Of a DNA stretch of 60,000 bases, positions 38,429-49,881 are shown piece by piece. Under the pieces are notes generated by a model, which searched no databases, was not told the DNA's origin, and worked only from the letters and a program-made list of their open reading frames with translations. The DNA is taken from positions 14,018,491-14,078,490 of the forward strand of contig OX442317.1 in assembly GCA_949358305.1 (NCBI GenBank). The letters are read 5' to 3'. This DNA is from Strigamia acuminata (Eukaryota > Arthropoda > Chilopoda > Geophilomorpha > Linotaeniidae). Both the position numbers and the translations under genes were made by a program. Position 1 is the first letter of the stretch, and every line of letters begins with the position of its first letter.

Positions 38429-40331
38429 TTTTCGTATCGCCTGTCGATTCCGACGCCAGCGATCCGAAGATAGGATTCGGGCACGGAGCATTTATTTGCC
38501 TTGTGCAAATCGCCCGTTCTGAGTCGCATCGACTCTCGTCGTTATGCCTGGTCTTCAGCATTTTTTGTTGTTTTGCAAGGAGATATGGAGAGAGAGAGGA
38601 GTTGACTATTCAACTTGATATTTTATTCGCAAGTGTGGAATTTAATCCTTTTAACAATGAGACGAAACGTGACACGAGATGGACAACAATCAAATATCAA
38701 GTGTCACAAAACAAGGTTTATGTTTTCTAAGCCTAACATTGAATAAATGCTTTAATTTATCTATCAGAAACTTCATTTATAGAAGACATGAAGTTTCCTA
38801 ATTAAATATAACAGGGGTGAAGTTTTCAGGCGCTTTTCTGGCCTAAAATCATCACTTTTGACACAAGTATACAATTTAACATTGAAAATGATCGAATACT
38901 AATGATCAAACTTAAATACACTTCTCAGATCACATAGAAAGTAGCAATCCGAGATATAAACATATTTTAAACTAACAAACAACAACTTGAGTTATATAAA
39001 CAGCGATAAAAATACAACTCCTCTGTGTATGACGTCATTTGCGAGTATGACTGCTCCATCACGTCTTGTCATCCCTCGCAAATCGTCTACTCTCACATCG
39101 AAATTAAATCAGGAGTGAAAGTGATCAAATTACCTAAACTAATTCCTCTAATTATTCATGCAAACCTAATTTCTATTTACATTAGCAGATAATCGAAGAA
39201 ACGTTCAACCGCACGCTTCATCCGGGTCTCAACGACTGAAAATGGCCGACCTAATGCAACGCCTTCGCTCCCGATCGCCTTCTGCTGCGGATTACTTCTC
39301 TCCCGCGATCCTATGAATTACCGATCAGGTAAGTAAGCACATATGTATTTCCTTCCAACATATTGCTTGTGTCTTTGAGCTTAAACGAGCGTTTCCTTTG
39401 GCCATTTCAGCGTCCATCACCCGAACCAAGCCGTACGATTTCCGTCTCCTCGACTTTGCAACCTCGTGAGATGTTCTTCACCGATATAACTACAAGGTAA
39501 ATAAATGTTTGAATGAATAACAAGTGTAAATAAAACTTAATATCTATTTACAGCCTCGTGCAACTCCCGAACCGAATTGCATCCGGATTCAGCCAAACTT
39601 AAGGTAAATAATTTCACGTGTATAAAGTCAAACATAAATTTAACAAGTAACGTAATTATATCTAACCTAAACATTCTTTATTTACTGTCATTCCCTCATA
39701 TGAAGCAGGCCGGTGACTCCTGCCCCATTCCTCCGGTTTTCGTAAACTTAAGGTGAGCAAATAATCGGTTATAAATTAAAACATAACTTAACATTTCGTG
39801 TAAACATATTTAACCAAACCAAACATCCGTTTTAATTTAAACCTTCTCTCATTTACAGTTATTCCCACATATGAGGCAGATTTGTGACTTCTACCCCACT
39901 CCAGCGAACCGTCTTAATTTATCCGTAAGAAAATAAATCAACGCAAATGAAACACTGTAACCCTCGATTATAATTAACCCGTATTTTCCTTTCAGACATA
40001 CTCGACTCCCGAGCTTGTATCACGACCCGGGGAGTTCTTCACATTCAGATAAGTTATAGCAGTTAATTTCCGATCTGAACAATTATTTAAAAGCTCGAAC
40101 TCCTTTTCAGAATCTTCTAGAACTTCAATTTGATCGACAACCCGAGATTATGCCTATTCGACTTCAACTAAGTGACAACTGATTGTCTTCTGAAAGGTAA
40201 ATAAATTTAGCTAATTTATTTCTTTCTTTCTTTCTTTTTTAGTGAAAAGTTCGGACTTATTTCAACTTTCACCATCTTTTCTTTCCTTTATATTTTGAGA
40301 AGCATTTCCTGTTTCGAACTGATTCGCAACA
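38429..40331 (-). repeat. F 5' LTR
   Basis: 1,903 bp, a near-exact copy of 30561-32463 at an offset of 7,868 bp, with the same antisense splice-like series (first donor at 39329). It is followed on the right by ACATT and the D gag ORF. Confidence 0.92.
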
Positions 40332-42534
40332 ACATTGAGTCGTCGTAACGTTTTTTATAGTCCTCGTTAGAATCGATTCGTTTAAGCGTGTTGGCTAATT
40401 GGTTCATGGCGAGTTCCCAGTTGGAATCTAAGTCAGTTTCTTGTCCATTAAAGGGAAGCATCACTTCATATCTTCCGTCCTCCAAACGTGTTGTCGTGGA
40501 TTCGAATCGATCTCGAATAAAGTCGGAATCCTTTTCTCCCGAATCTATCCCGATTGCCTCCAAATTCCAGAGCTTGTCCAACTTCTCATTTATATCAACG
40601 TTGCAAGTGTTGCAACACGTGGTTAAGTCGGCTTCATCATCAAATAAATCGATGTTTCCAGCTGCACCGGTGAGAACCCAGCCAAATAAAGTGTTTATAA
40701 GGCCCAAATCCTCGTTGATTTTCCTCTTGCCGTCTTTTAGAATTTTCCACCAAACATCCACTCCTAATAAAATGTCAATTTGGGATGTTTTGGCAGGCAA
40801 TTCTTCAGCCAACTCAAGATTTAATCCTTTCACCTTCTCTATTACAGTGGAGTTTAAAATTCCTTGCACTCTTGGTAGATTTTCGACCGATAACATTGTC
40901 ATTTTGATTTCTTGCGTGTCATTTCTGCTTTTCAAAGTAACGTTAAAAACGTCATAATCCGTTGAAGCAGGAGTAGAATCATTAAAGCGTTGTGTCGTGG
41001 CCGAAATGCTGCCGCACTTTTTCAACTTGATTCTTTCTACTAACTCAGTTGTTATGAAGGATCGGTGGCTGCCTGGATCTATCATTCCTCTGATGTTGTG
41101 GGATCCTCCATTTTTGGTTTTGAGGTTCGCAGTAAATATCATTAATTGAAGAGTCGCGGAGATCGCGCACGAGACGTGTGTTGTCACTTGTGACTCCTTG
41201 GGCTTCTCGACAATGCTTGATGAATTCTTCACATCCGATTTTTTGCAAATGGTGGAGTGATGTCTTCCGCCACAATGTTTGCAGGAAAACTTCACTTTAC
41301 AGTCTCCGACGCGATGGCCAGTTCTAAAACAATTGAAGCAAAGTCTATTCTTTTTGATGATTTCAATCTTCGCATTAACTTCGAATTCCTTTTTGCATGA
41401 ACCATTCAAATGGTCTTCTTCACAAAAAATACACTTGATGGTCTTCGAGTTGGAAGATTTGTTGTCTTGTTTGGACTCTCCGGACTTCACTTTAGCATTT
41501 GATTGCGGCTTAGAATCTTGAGTCGCAGCACACGTGGTCATGGAACCCTTTTGCTTGCCTTTTTCGACTTCAGTTTTCTCCTTCTTCACTTTTTCAGAAT
41601 GAGAAGAATTGTCAGTTCTTTCCGCCATAGCTACTTCTTTCAAGAAAAAGTCAAGTAGTGTCATAATGTTTTTGTTTTGAATTCCATGCACTTGATAAAA
41701 ACGCAATGCCATCTGAGTTGGAAATTTGCTAATAATATCCGGCATGAGAAAAGCACCTGAAGTTTGTATGGGTATTTTCAACTGCTCGAGGAGTCTGACG
41801 GTGGAAGAAATTTTGGTTAAATTTGTTCTTAACGCTTTAGTCGGATAGACACTCGTAACAATTTTCATTTCTCTAATTGATCTGATGAGGGCAGTTTGCT
41901 GTGCGTCCTCATCCCCGTAGTTCCTCTCCAACTCTTCACGAGCCAAATGGTATGATTCCTCGATCAGGGGAAAAGTGGAAATCAAAGTGGCTGCTTCACC
42001 AACACACATTGTCTGTAGATATTGAAGCTTCTCCACATCGCTCAAGTCTGGGTCCTTATGTACTGAAGTTTCAAAGTTACTTTTGAAGGTCTTGTACTTC
42101 AAAATGTCCCCATCAAACTTCACAGACTCCAATTTTGGCAACTTCTGGATTTTTCGGAAAGAAGCATTCATTGTCGTATGACCGCCAGATGCAGTTGACA
42201 TATTTAGTCGTCCTCCCAGTGTAGGAAGGGACCGTTTCGATACTTCCCAACGTCCGCGGAGAAGATCCACTCTTGTTTGAACTGCTTCGAGTTTTTCAAT
42301 GGCTTCAAGATAAAATCCATGCTCAGAATGTATTTGAAGATCATTGAGTTCATTGACAGCACGTGTCTCTCGAATATTTGCTGTAGATAGCAGCGCCTCC
42401 AACTCTCCCGGGTCGCTGGTCTGCTCCGATACAGTCAGCAAAGCGGAGAGTGAAGTGAGTAGCGCTTCCCATTTTGTCTCCAGAATCTCGAGTTGTTCTG
42501 GAGTGATCATGTTTTGCTCGGAAGGATCTGCCAT
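40332..42534 (-). pseudogene. gag: BEL D gag-protease half
   Basis: The ATG is at 42534 (product begins MADPSEQNM). It has the helical N-terminus, the LPKLESVKFDG (DUF1759-like) block, zinc motifs (CIFCEEDH, CFNCFRTGH, CKHCGGRHH), then the protease-like domain with IDPGSHRSF and the INTLFGWVLTGAAG segment. The D ORF breaks at the ATG inside the ACATT duplication; beyond it the frame reads 14 codons into F and stops. About 80% identical in appearance to A/C, so D is a sister family. Severed from its RT, it could make only a Gag-protease product. Confidence 0.88.
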
Positions 42535-43280
42535 GTTTTCTCTCCTCTCACAAATTCACGGCTGCAAATTGCGAAAAGGAAGATAAAATCTCGTTTGACA
42601 AAAAACACTTCGCTTTCAATTTTTAAAAGAATAAAATTGGTTATTTTATCCCCCAAAAAATACACAGAATTTTTCAACGTTTAATTGCCCAAATGACAAA
42701 AAATCAATTGAAAATGCACAAGAATATCGAGTGTTTTAACAATCAAGGATGCTAAAACACACGAGCGACCTTGATCACGTATGAAAAACGTGACTCAAAA
42801 AGTCCTACACAAGTTTGAAATATTTTCGGCGATTCGTTTGGAACGAATTTTGCACGAAAACCACTATCAAAAATTAGCGTTAATAACTGACAGCCCTTGC
42901 AATGAGAGACTGACCAGTAACTAGCTTCAAAAAATCTAAATCTCCCCTGGTTAAGCCAGTTATATGGAGATGCATGAATAAAATTAAAGAAAACACTAAA
43001 ACAATTTGCAATAAAATTCACTTTTACTAAATTTCCCTTAAGATTAGCATATGAAACAGCAATAACACCCAAAACAATACCCTCATGCAAACAAAACCTC
43101 CAAAATAAATGCACTGAATGATAAAACACAAGAAAAGCAATAAATCCAGGGGCGAATCGACTTCTCAGCACAGCGCGTTGTGTTATCCAAATCCAAGATG
43201 GCGACCGTAGAATCCCGCTGATGACACACAAAAGTTCGCACTCGACGCAAGAGCTGTCCCAGTCGTGACTGTTGTCACGT
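42535..43280 (-). other. BEL D leader, distal part
   Basis: Untranslated leader homologous to that of A. It includes the conserved hairpin (42942-42969), an acceptor-like TTTGCAG just before the ATG (complement near 42562), and a YY1-like CGCCATCTTGG (complement near 43195). A long open frame (42752-43231) parallels one in A but has no support as a gene. It ends at the C insertion (ACGT, 43277-43280). Confidence 0.7.
42942..42969 (-). promoter_or_regulatory. Conserved BEL leader hairpin in D
   Basis: Same 28-nt hairpin as at 17326-17353 (CTCC...CTGG-CTTAA-CCAG-GGGAG on the minus strand), although the surrounding D leader is diverged. Confidence 0.6.
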
Positions 43281-44570
43281 TGTTGCGGTCAGTCAACAGG
43301 AACAGAGAAGAACTGAGATGTGGCGATTCGAAACTCCCGCCAACAAACTCAAACGATCGTATAGTGAAATTCGTACGTATACCGTGTTGAAATGCACTTG
43401 ATTCGCCTCATAATCTCCTGTTACATGAAGGTTTAACTGTTGGAAACACTTTTGCATGGTATCCAAGTGTTTGCTGATCCATTGGCCAGTCTGGGAAAAA
43501 ATGGTTTTCTACTCAGGACACATTGGAAATGGGTCAAAAGCAGAAAAGGTAAGAGTTAACATTAACACGACTATTTTAATCAAATATAAAATGGCAACTG
43601 AATAATTACACATTATAATAGGATGGCACACGCCAAACCAATTGTCGGCAATTTACAATAAAGAAATACTCCGTTGCCACGGAAACGGAGGAAATGCAAT
43701 TTCAAGCAAAGACAACAAATTACGAGAAATGTATTAAAAATAATGTGTAGTAGCTCAAAATGAGCACAAAAAACTCAGGAATAATAAAGTCTATCGTAAC
43801 AACAAAATTCGTTAATCAAAACAATGAGAAAACAGCGAAAACAGTGATCGCTAAGCAGACAATTGGGCCTAACCAATCAAAGACAAGCAAAATGACATAA
43901 TCATCAAATTTGAATTTCAACACAAGAAATAACTTATGTAAACACTTTGAGATAAGTAAATAAGTTCAGGAAATGTAATTTCCAGCAAACAAGACACGTT
44001 TTACTGAAAGAACAATTGAAAATCAACCGCAAACCGAACGAAACGATCTCGGACGGCAACGCACATGCGGGGTCCGTTACGATCGCTCGTAACAGAAAAA
44101 CGGCTGTTCCGGGACGAAATTAGAGTGCACGAATCAACAGATCACCCCCAAATTAGTCTAAAACAATGTCAAAAACAATTCTAACCATCAAAATTCCGTC
44201 CAAACGGAAGGTTAGAAGTTTGAACAAAAACCGAACTAGAACTTGAAATATGACGTCACGTCAATAACACTAGTGAACTGTTTAACGACAAATGCACCAA
44301 ATTTCACCCGAAATCACACAAATTGAGAAAAAATGAATAAAGTAACACAAAATCACGCAATAAACACTAGAAATAAATGCAATAAACAATAGAATATCAC
44401 ATTTCATCAAACATCAGTATCTGAAAGCATTAAAAACATTTTAATAATGCAAAAATCCTGTAAATAAAAACTGAAATGTTATGCAAAATAAAACACACTT
44501 TGGAAACATTTATTCAGACACAAATTGGCAATAAAAGTAGTTTCTAAATTATTCCACGTTGTTTGCAACA
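43281..44570 (-). repeat. BEL C 3' LTR
   Basis: 1,290 bp; on the plus strand it runs from TGTTGCGGTC to GTTTGCAACA. It appears identical to 50789-52078. Confidence 0.93.
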
Positions 44571-44628
44571 ACGAATTGCCAGCGAGAAAGAGAGAGAAGA
44601 GAGATGAGAGAAGTCTGCAAAATACACA

Positions 44629-47600
44629 TCAATCAAGTTCAAGGGCTCTGATATGCTTTACAGATCGACGCAACTCTTTTCCATCGGGAAGCACAACACT
44701 AACGATGCGAATTAGTCCATCATCGCCAGGAAAAACTTGTTTTATCCTGGCAAGAGGCCAAAAGTAAGGGTTGGTTCCCATCTTTTCAAGAAGAACAATC
44801 TGGTCAATTTTGGGGTTTTGAAAAGATTTATCTCCTTTAGTCTCATAAAAGTTTCTTAACTGCATCAAGTAACTGTGTTTCCATATACTCCAAAAATCCC
44901 AAATAAACTGTCTTCTTTTCTTGTCGAGTTTTCTCAGGTCACTTTTCTTGATTGCATTCAAGGTCTTGTTGATCATGTATTTCGGCATACCTCCCGTTAA
45001 AAAGTTTTCAGGTGAAAGGATTCTGCCGCCGTCTATATTTTCGTGTACATACGACAAAGGTCGAGAATTCAACACAGAGCTGATCTCAAGAACTAAGGTT
45101 TGTAAAGTTTCTAAATCCACAGTGTGTCTCAATAAAGTTTTCCGCAATTTATCCTTGACTGAGCGGACTAGTCTCTCCCAAGCTCCTCCCATCCATGGTG
45201 AAAGTGGAGGGATAAATGTCCATACAATCCTTTTCTCAGACAGAAATGTTTTTATGCCTGTATGGCCAATCAGTTTTCCCCATGACTGAATTTGTGTACT
45301 TCCTTTTTCAAAGGTTTTACTGTTGTCCGAGAAGACTTTTGCAGGACAACCGTAACGAGCACAAAATCTTCTGAATGCCAATAAGAATTTCTCAGTGGAT
45401 AAATCTTCGGACACTTCGAGATGTAAACTTCGCGTAACCATACAAGTGAACAATAAAATGTATGTTTTCTTCAATCGTTTTTTGTCCTTTCCCACAAAAA
45501 TAGGTCCTAAATGATCAATTCCGGTATGTTGAAAAGGAGCTGCTGGGGTTATTCTTTCTTTCGGTAATTCTCCAGTAGACGGATTATTTCTTGCAAGTTT
45601 AGTCCTTCTGCAAATGGCACATTCTCTTATCACAGTTTGAATGGTCCTGCGTCCTCGGAGAATCCAAAATTTCTCACGAATTCGATAAAGAGTTTCACTC
45701 AAATCTCCATGCATGAGATCAAGGTGAGTCTTGCGAATAATTAGTCTAGTTACCCAACTTTCGTTATGCAAAAGAATTGGGTATTTTTCGTCAAATGAAA
45801 GCAAAGACAGTCTCAGTCTGCTGCGCAAACGTAAAAGTCCATCCTCATCTAAGAAATATTCGAAATTTTTCAAAGGGGAGTATCTCTCAACTTCAGTCTT
45901 GTTTCTCACAGCTTCGATCTCTTCTCGAAAGTAGATTTCTTGTGAAAATTGAAGAATCCTAATTTGACTGGATTCCATTTCGCGTTGCGCGAGATCTTCG
46001 CCGCGAAAACGATGAGATTTCCAGCGCAAAATGTACGAAAATACTCTAACTAGACGGTTGAAGTTGCGATATCTTTTGAAAAATTTGCTTATAAATGTCT
46101 CTTTGACTTGAACATTCATAACCACAATTCTTTTTTCTTCTTCGGGTAGTTTTTCTTGCACGACCTCGACTTTTTCGATTTTAGAAATGTCCACGCCGTT
46201 CCACCAAAGTTTATTTGTCATTAATGTTTTTGCATCGTGTGGTCGTGTAAGTAGATCTGCAGGATTGAACTCTGTCGGAATATGTGACCATTGGCTTGCG
46301 TCAGACGATGAAACAATTTCCTGAACGCGGTTAGAAACATAAGGCTTCCACTCATTTTTCTTCGAGTTGATCCAAGCCAAAGTTATGGTGGAATCAGAAA
46401 AATATTGAATGGTTTTGATTGGATAACCTGGCAGAAAGTTATTTGTCAAATACTGACACATTCGTACACCAACGACCGCAGCAGTTAATTCAAGTCTAGG
46501 CAAGGTAATCTTTTTTGCAGGGGCTAGTCTACATTTGCTGAGTAGCAAAGTTCTTTTTCCTTTATTGTTGACGATGAAAATTGCACATCCAAAGGCTTTA
46601 GTGCTGGCATCACAGAAAACTTCAATACTCAACTCTTCATTAGAATAGGTTTCTAACCATCGAGGTACTTTATAGTCTTTTAATTTCTGGATGTCTCGAC
46701 TCCATTCGTCAATCTCTTGCTTTTCTGAGTCCGAAATTCTTCCGTCCCAGTTCTTTGTACGTAAACAAATGTCTTGAAGAAGGAGTCTCATTTTCAAAAC
46801 GACTGGAGAAATGAGTCCCATCGGATCGAAAATAGAGGCTACCAAAGAGAGAACTTCACGTCTTGTGTTCGGAATAATGTCCATTTGTGGAATCCTGAAC
46901 ATGAGGACGTCTTCTTGCGTGTCCCATAAAATTCCAAGCATTTTTATCACTCCCTGTTCACAGAATCCGTCACTTCTCATGTGAAATCCCTTTTCTTTGA
47001 TGTCATTGAAAACCTTTTCATTGGCTGTTGCCCATTTTACAAGTGGGAGTTTCCCATCATCCAAAATCATTTTTAATTCTTCACAATGTTTTGTTGTGTC
47101 TGTCGTGTGATCACCTCCAGAAGTTAAATCATCCATGTATATCCCGGCGTCAAGTGCATCAACTTCTTTCGGATGTGTCTCCTTGTATTGATCAGCTTGT
47201 TTCCGAATTGTTGCGCACAGGAGAAAAGGAGAGGAAATAACTCCAAATGGTACGACTATCATTCTCAAAATCATAATATTATTCCACAAATTTTTCCACG
47301 AATAGGGGTTCTTGAAATATTGCCTCGAAACCCACAAAAAACGCAGAAAATTCCTATGCGTGGGGTTTATCATCACTTGGAGGAATGCTTGTTTAATGTC
47401 AGCAATGATTGGAATGCAATACAATCTGAATCTGACCATCACCAATATCAAATCTGGATTCAAAGATGGTCCAGGAAAAAGGCAGTCATTTAATGAGCGT
47501 TTTCCTTTTTTCGCAGACGACGCATTGAATACGACTCTGAATTTCGTTGTTTCCCGGTCCTCTTTGATCACTGGATGATGTGGAATGTTATATATCCCTT

Positions 47601-49881
47601 TCTTTAGGAACCGTTCTTCAGTTGGAACTTCCTCAGCGTGGTTTTCTTCAATGTACTGCCACATTGAGTCGTCATATCGCTTCTTATAATCGTCATTTGA
47701 GTCGATTCTCTTCAATGTGTTGGCTAATTGGTTAAGTGCGAGCTCCCAGTTTGAGTCCAAGTCAGTTTCTTGTCCATTAAAAGGCAGCATCACCTCGTAT
47801 CTTCCGTCGTCAAGACGTTTTGTCGTGGCTTCAAATCGATCTCTTGTGAAATCGGATTCCTTTTCACCAGCATTAATCCCAATTGCCTCTAAATTCCAAA
47901 GTTTGTCTAATTGTTCATGGATTTCAATGTTGCAAGTATTACAACATGAAGTCAAATCAGCTTCATCTTCGAATAAATCCGTATTTCCGGCTGCTCCTAT
48001 AAGCACCCATCCAAATAACGTATTTATGAGTCCAAGATCGTCGTTGATTTTCTTTTTGCCATCTTTAATGACTTTCCACCAAGCATCAACTCCCAAAAGA
48101 ATGTCTATTTGAGATGTCTTGGCTGGCAGATCTTCTGCAAGTTCAAGATTCAGCTTCTTCACCTTTTCTATTACCGATGCATTCAAAATGCCCTGCACTT
48201 TCGGCAAATTTTCCACTGAAAGCATTGATAATTTGAAGTTTTGTGCGTCATTCTTGCTTTGAAGCGTAACGTTGTATACGTCGTAATCAGTGGCAGCAGG
48301 CATAGAATCGTTGAACCGTTGTGTGGTCGCAGAAATACTGCCGCACTTCTTCAGTTTTAGTCGGTTCACCAGTTCAGTTGTAATGAATGACCGATGGCTA
48401 CCCGGGTCAATCATGCCTCGGATGTGGTGTGAACCTCCAGATTTGGTTTTGAGGTCAGCAACAAAAATCATAAGTTGAAGAGAAGTGGATATCGCGCACG
48501 AGACGTGTGTGGTCACTTGCGACTCCTTTGGCTTCTCTGTCGGACTTGGAGAATTGTTCACCTCAGACTTCTTACAAATGGTTGAATGATGTCTTCCGCC
48601 ACAATGCTTGCAGGAAAACTTCACTTTGCAGTCACCAACGCGATGACCTGTTCGAAAACAATTAAAGCAAAGTCTGTTTTTCTTTATCAATTCAATCTTT
48701 GCATTGATTTCGAACTCCTTTTTGCAAGAACCGCTCAAATGGTCTTCTTGACAAAAAATGCACTTGAGTGCCTTGGAATTTGCAGACCTGTTCTCTTGTC
48801 TCGACTCTGTCTTCACTTTGGAGCTTGAAGACGATTTTGAGTCTTGCGTCGCGGTGCAAGTCGTCATGGATCCTTTAACTTTAGCCTTTTCAACTTCAGA
48901 CTTTTCCTTCTTTGCTTTTTCAGATGGAGAAACAGCTTCAGTGCGTTCTGCCATAGCTACTTCCTTTTGAAAAAAGTCAAGCAAAGTCAAAATGTTCTTG
49001 CAAGACAGTCCATGGACTTGGTAAAAACGCAAAGTCATTGGAGCAGGAAACTTGCTAAGAATGTCCGGCATCAGAAATGCACCAGATGTCCGTACAGGAA
49101 TCTTCAGTTGCTCAAGAAGTCGTATTGTTGAAGAAATTTTCGTCAAATTTGCTTTCAACACCTTTGTCGGGTATATGCTTGAAACAGTCTTCAAGTCTCG
49201 AATGGATTGGATGAGAGCCGTCTGTTGCGCATCCTCATCGCCATAGTTACGATCAAGTTCTTCCCGTGCCAAGTCATAGGATTCATCGATCAAAGGAAAG
49301 GTGGCAATCAAAGCCGCAGCCTCACCTGTACACATAGTTTGAAGGTATTGTAACTTTTCAACACTGCTCAGATCTGGGTCATTATGCACAGAAGTTTCAA
49401 AGTTGCTCTTAAACGTCTTGTATTTGATTATCTCCCCGTCAAACTTTACAGATTCAAGTTTGGGCAACTTGGAATTCTTGCGGAAAGAAGTCGAAGTATT
49501 CAAGGATGTATTTGCACCGGAAACTGTAGACATGTTGAGTCTTCCTCCAAGGGTTGGAAGAGACCGCTTTGAAACCTCCCACCTTCTTCGGAGAAGTTCC
49601 ACTCTCGTTTGTGATGATTCCAGTTTCTCGACACTCTCAAGGTAAAACGCATGCTCACAGTAGACTTGAAGCTCGTTCAGGCCATTTACAACGCGTGTCT
49701 CTTTCAGATTTGCAGTAAGCAGAAGCGCTTCTAACTCTCCTGGATCGCTCGTCTTCTCCGACAAAGACAGCAAGTCGTTGAGAGATGAAAGTTGTGCTTC
49801 CCACCTGGTCTCTAGTATTTCAATTTGCTCCACAGTGAGTAAATCGCGTTCGGAAGTTTCTGTATCTCTATCTCTCTCCAT
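44629..49881 (-). CDS. BEL C Gag-Pol polyprotein
   Basis: 1,750 aa from the ATG at 49881, with the same domain order and catalytic residues as A: zinc knuckles near 374-440, protease D492-P-G, RT YMDD 915-918, RNase H D1091, integrase D1456, D1519, E1569. Differences from A are few: I in place of T in KKGIYN, G for R in KEKGFHM, Q for R in IQYFSD, T for I in RKTHLD, I for V in FWILRG, AI for SV in CAIC, K for R in DGKEL. No stop or frameshift is visible, so it is likely functional. Confidence 0.94.
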   Translation of the reverse strand: MERDRDTETSERDLLTVEQIEILETRWEAQLSSLNDLLSLSEKTSDPGELEALLLTANLKETRVVNGLNELQVYCEHAFYLESVEKLESSQTRVELLRRRWEVSKRSLPTLGGRLNMSTVSGANTSLNTSTSFRKNSKLPKLESVKFDGEIIKYKTFKSNFETSVHNDPDLSSVEKLQYLQTMCTGEAAALIATFPLIDESYDLAREELDRNYGDEDAQQTALIQSIRDLKTVSSIYPTKVLKANLTKISSTIRLLEQLKIPVRTSGAFLMPDILSKFPAPMTLRFYQVHGLSCKNILTLLDFFQKEVAMAERTEAVSPSEKAKKEKSEVEKAKVKGSMTTCTATQDSKSSSSSKVKTESRQENRSANSKALKCIFCQEDHLSGSCKKEFEINAKIELIKKNRLCFNCFRTGHRVGDCKVKFSCKHCGGRHHSTICKKSEVNNSPSPTEKPKESQVTTHVSCAISTSLQLMIFVADLKTKSGGSHHIRGMIDPGSHRSFITTELVNRLKLKKCGSISATTQRFNDSMPAATDYDVYNVTLQSKNDAQNFKLSMLSVENLPKVQGILNASVIEKVKKLNLELAEDLPAKTSQIDILLGVDAWWKVIKDGKKKINDDLGLINTLFGWVLIGAAGNTDLFEDEADLTSCCNTCNIEIHEQLDKLWNLEAIGINAGEKESDFTRDRFEATTKRLDDGRYEVMLPFNGQETDLDSNWELALNQLANTLKRIDSNDDYKKRYDDSMWQYIEENHAEEVPTEERFLKKGIYNIPHHPVIKEDRETTKFRVVFNASSAKKGKRSLNDCLFPGPSLNPDLILVMVRFRLYCIPIIADIKQAFLQVMINPTHRNFLRFLWVSRQYFKNPYSWKNLWNNIMILRMIVVPFGVISSPFLLCATIRKQADQYKETHPKEVDALDAGIYMDDLTSGGDHTTDTTKHCEELKMILDDGKLPLVKWATANEKVFNDIKEKGFHMRSDGFCEQGVIKMLGILWDTQEDVLMFRIPQMDIIPNTRREVLSLVASIFDPMGLISPVVLKMRLLLQDICLRTKNWDGRISDSEKQEIDEWSRDIQKLKDYKVPRWLETYSNEELSIEVFCDASTKAFGCAIFIVNNKGKRTLLLSKCRLAPAKKITLPRLELTAAVVGVRMCQYLTNNFLPGYPIKTIQYFSDSTITLAWINSKKNEWKPYVSNRVQEIVSSSDASQWSHIPTEFNPADLLTRPHDAKTLMTNKLWWNGVDISKIEKVEVVQEKLPEEEKRIVVMNVQVKETFISKFFKRYRNFNRLVRVFSYILRWKSHRFRGEDLAQREMESSQIRILQFSQEIYFREEIEAVRNKTEVERYSPLKNFEYFLDEDGLLRLRSRLRLSLLSFDEKYPILLHNESWVTRLIIRKTHLDLMHGDLSETLYRIREKFWILRGRRTIQTVIRECAICRRTKLARNNPSTGELPKERITPAAPFQHTGIDHLGPIFVGKDKKRLKKTYILLFTCMVTRSLHLEVSEDLSTEKFLLAFRRFCARYGCPAKVFSDNSKTFEKGSTQIQSWGKLIGHTGIKTFLSEKRIVWTFIPPLSPWMGGAWERLVRSVKDKLRKTLLRHTVDLETLQTLVLEISSVLNSRPLSYVHENIDGGRILSPENFLTGGMPKYMINKTLNAIKKSDLRKLDKKRRQFIWDFWSIWKHSYLMQLRNFYETKGDKSFQNPKIDQIVLLEKMGTNPYFWPLARIKQVFPGDDGLIRIVSVVLPDGKELRRSVKHIRALELD

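Larger units (their letters stand above)
30561..40331 (-). mobile_element. Non-autonomous LTR retrotransposon F with 1.9-kb LTRs
   Basis: 9,771 bp between 5-bp duplications ACATT (30556-30560 and 40332-40336). The LTRs are 1,903 bp (30561-32463 and 38429-40331) and I noticed only two differences (30649/38517 and 31392/39260), so insertion is recent. A primer-binding-like site on the minus strand (38412-38426) sets the orientation. The 5,965-bp interior encodes no protease, RT or integrase, so enzymes must come from other elements. LTR ends on the minus strand are TGTTGCGAA and ACGAAAA, not the usual TG...CA pair. Confidence 0.9.

Noticed and set aside
38355-38561. Upstream part of the 197-codon frame that spans the F LTR and primer site
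   Set aside because: It crosses the LTR end and primer site; only the part from the ATG at 38354 is a reasonable ORF.
30561-40331. F oriented on the plus strand, matching the splice-like series
   Set aside because: The primer-binding-like site lies next to the right LTR on the minus strand, and no primer site follows the left LTR on the plus strand. Sense introns would also be lost on retrotransposition.
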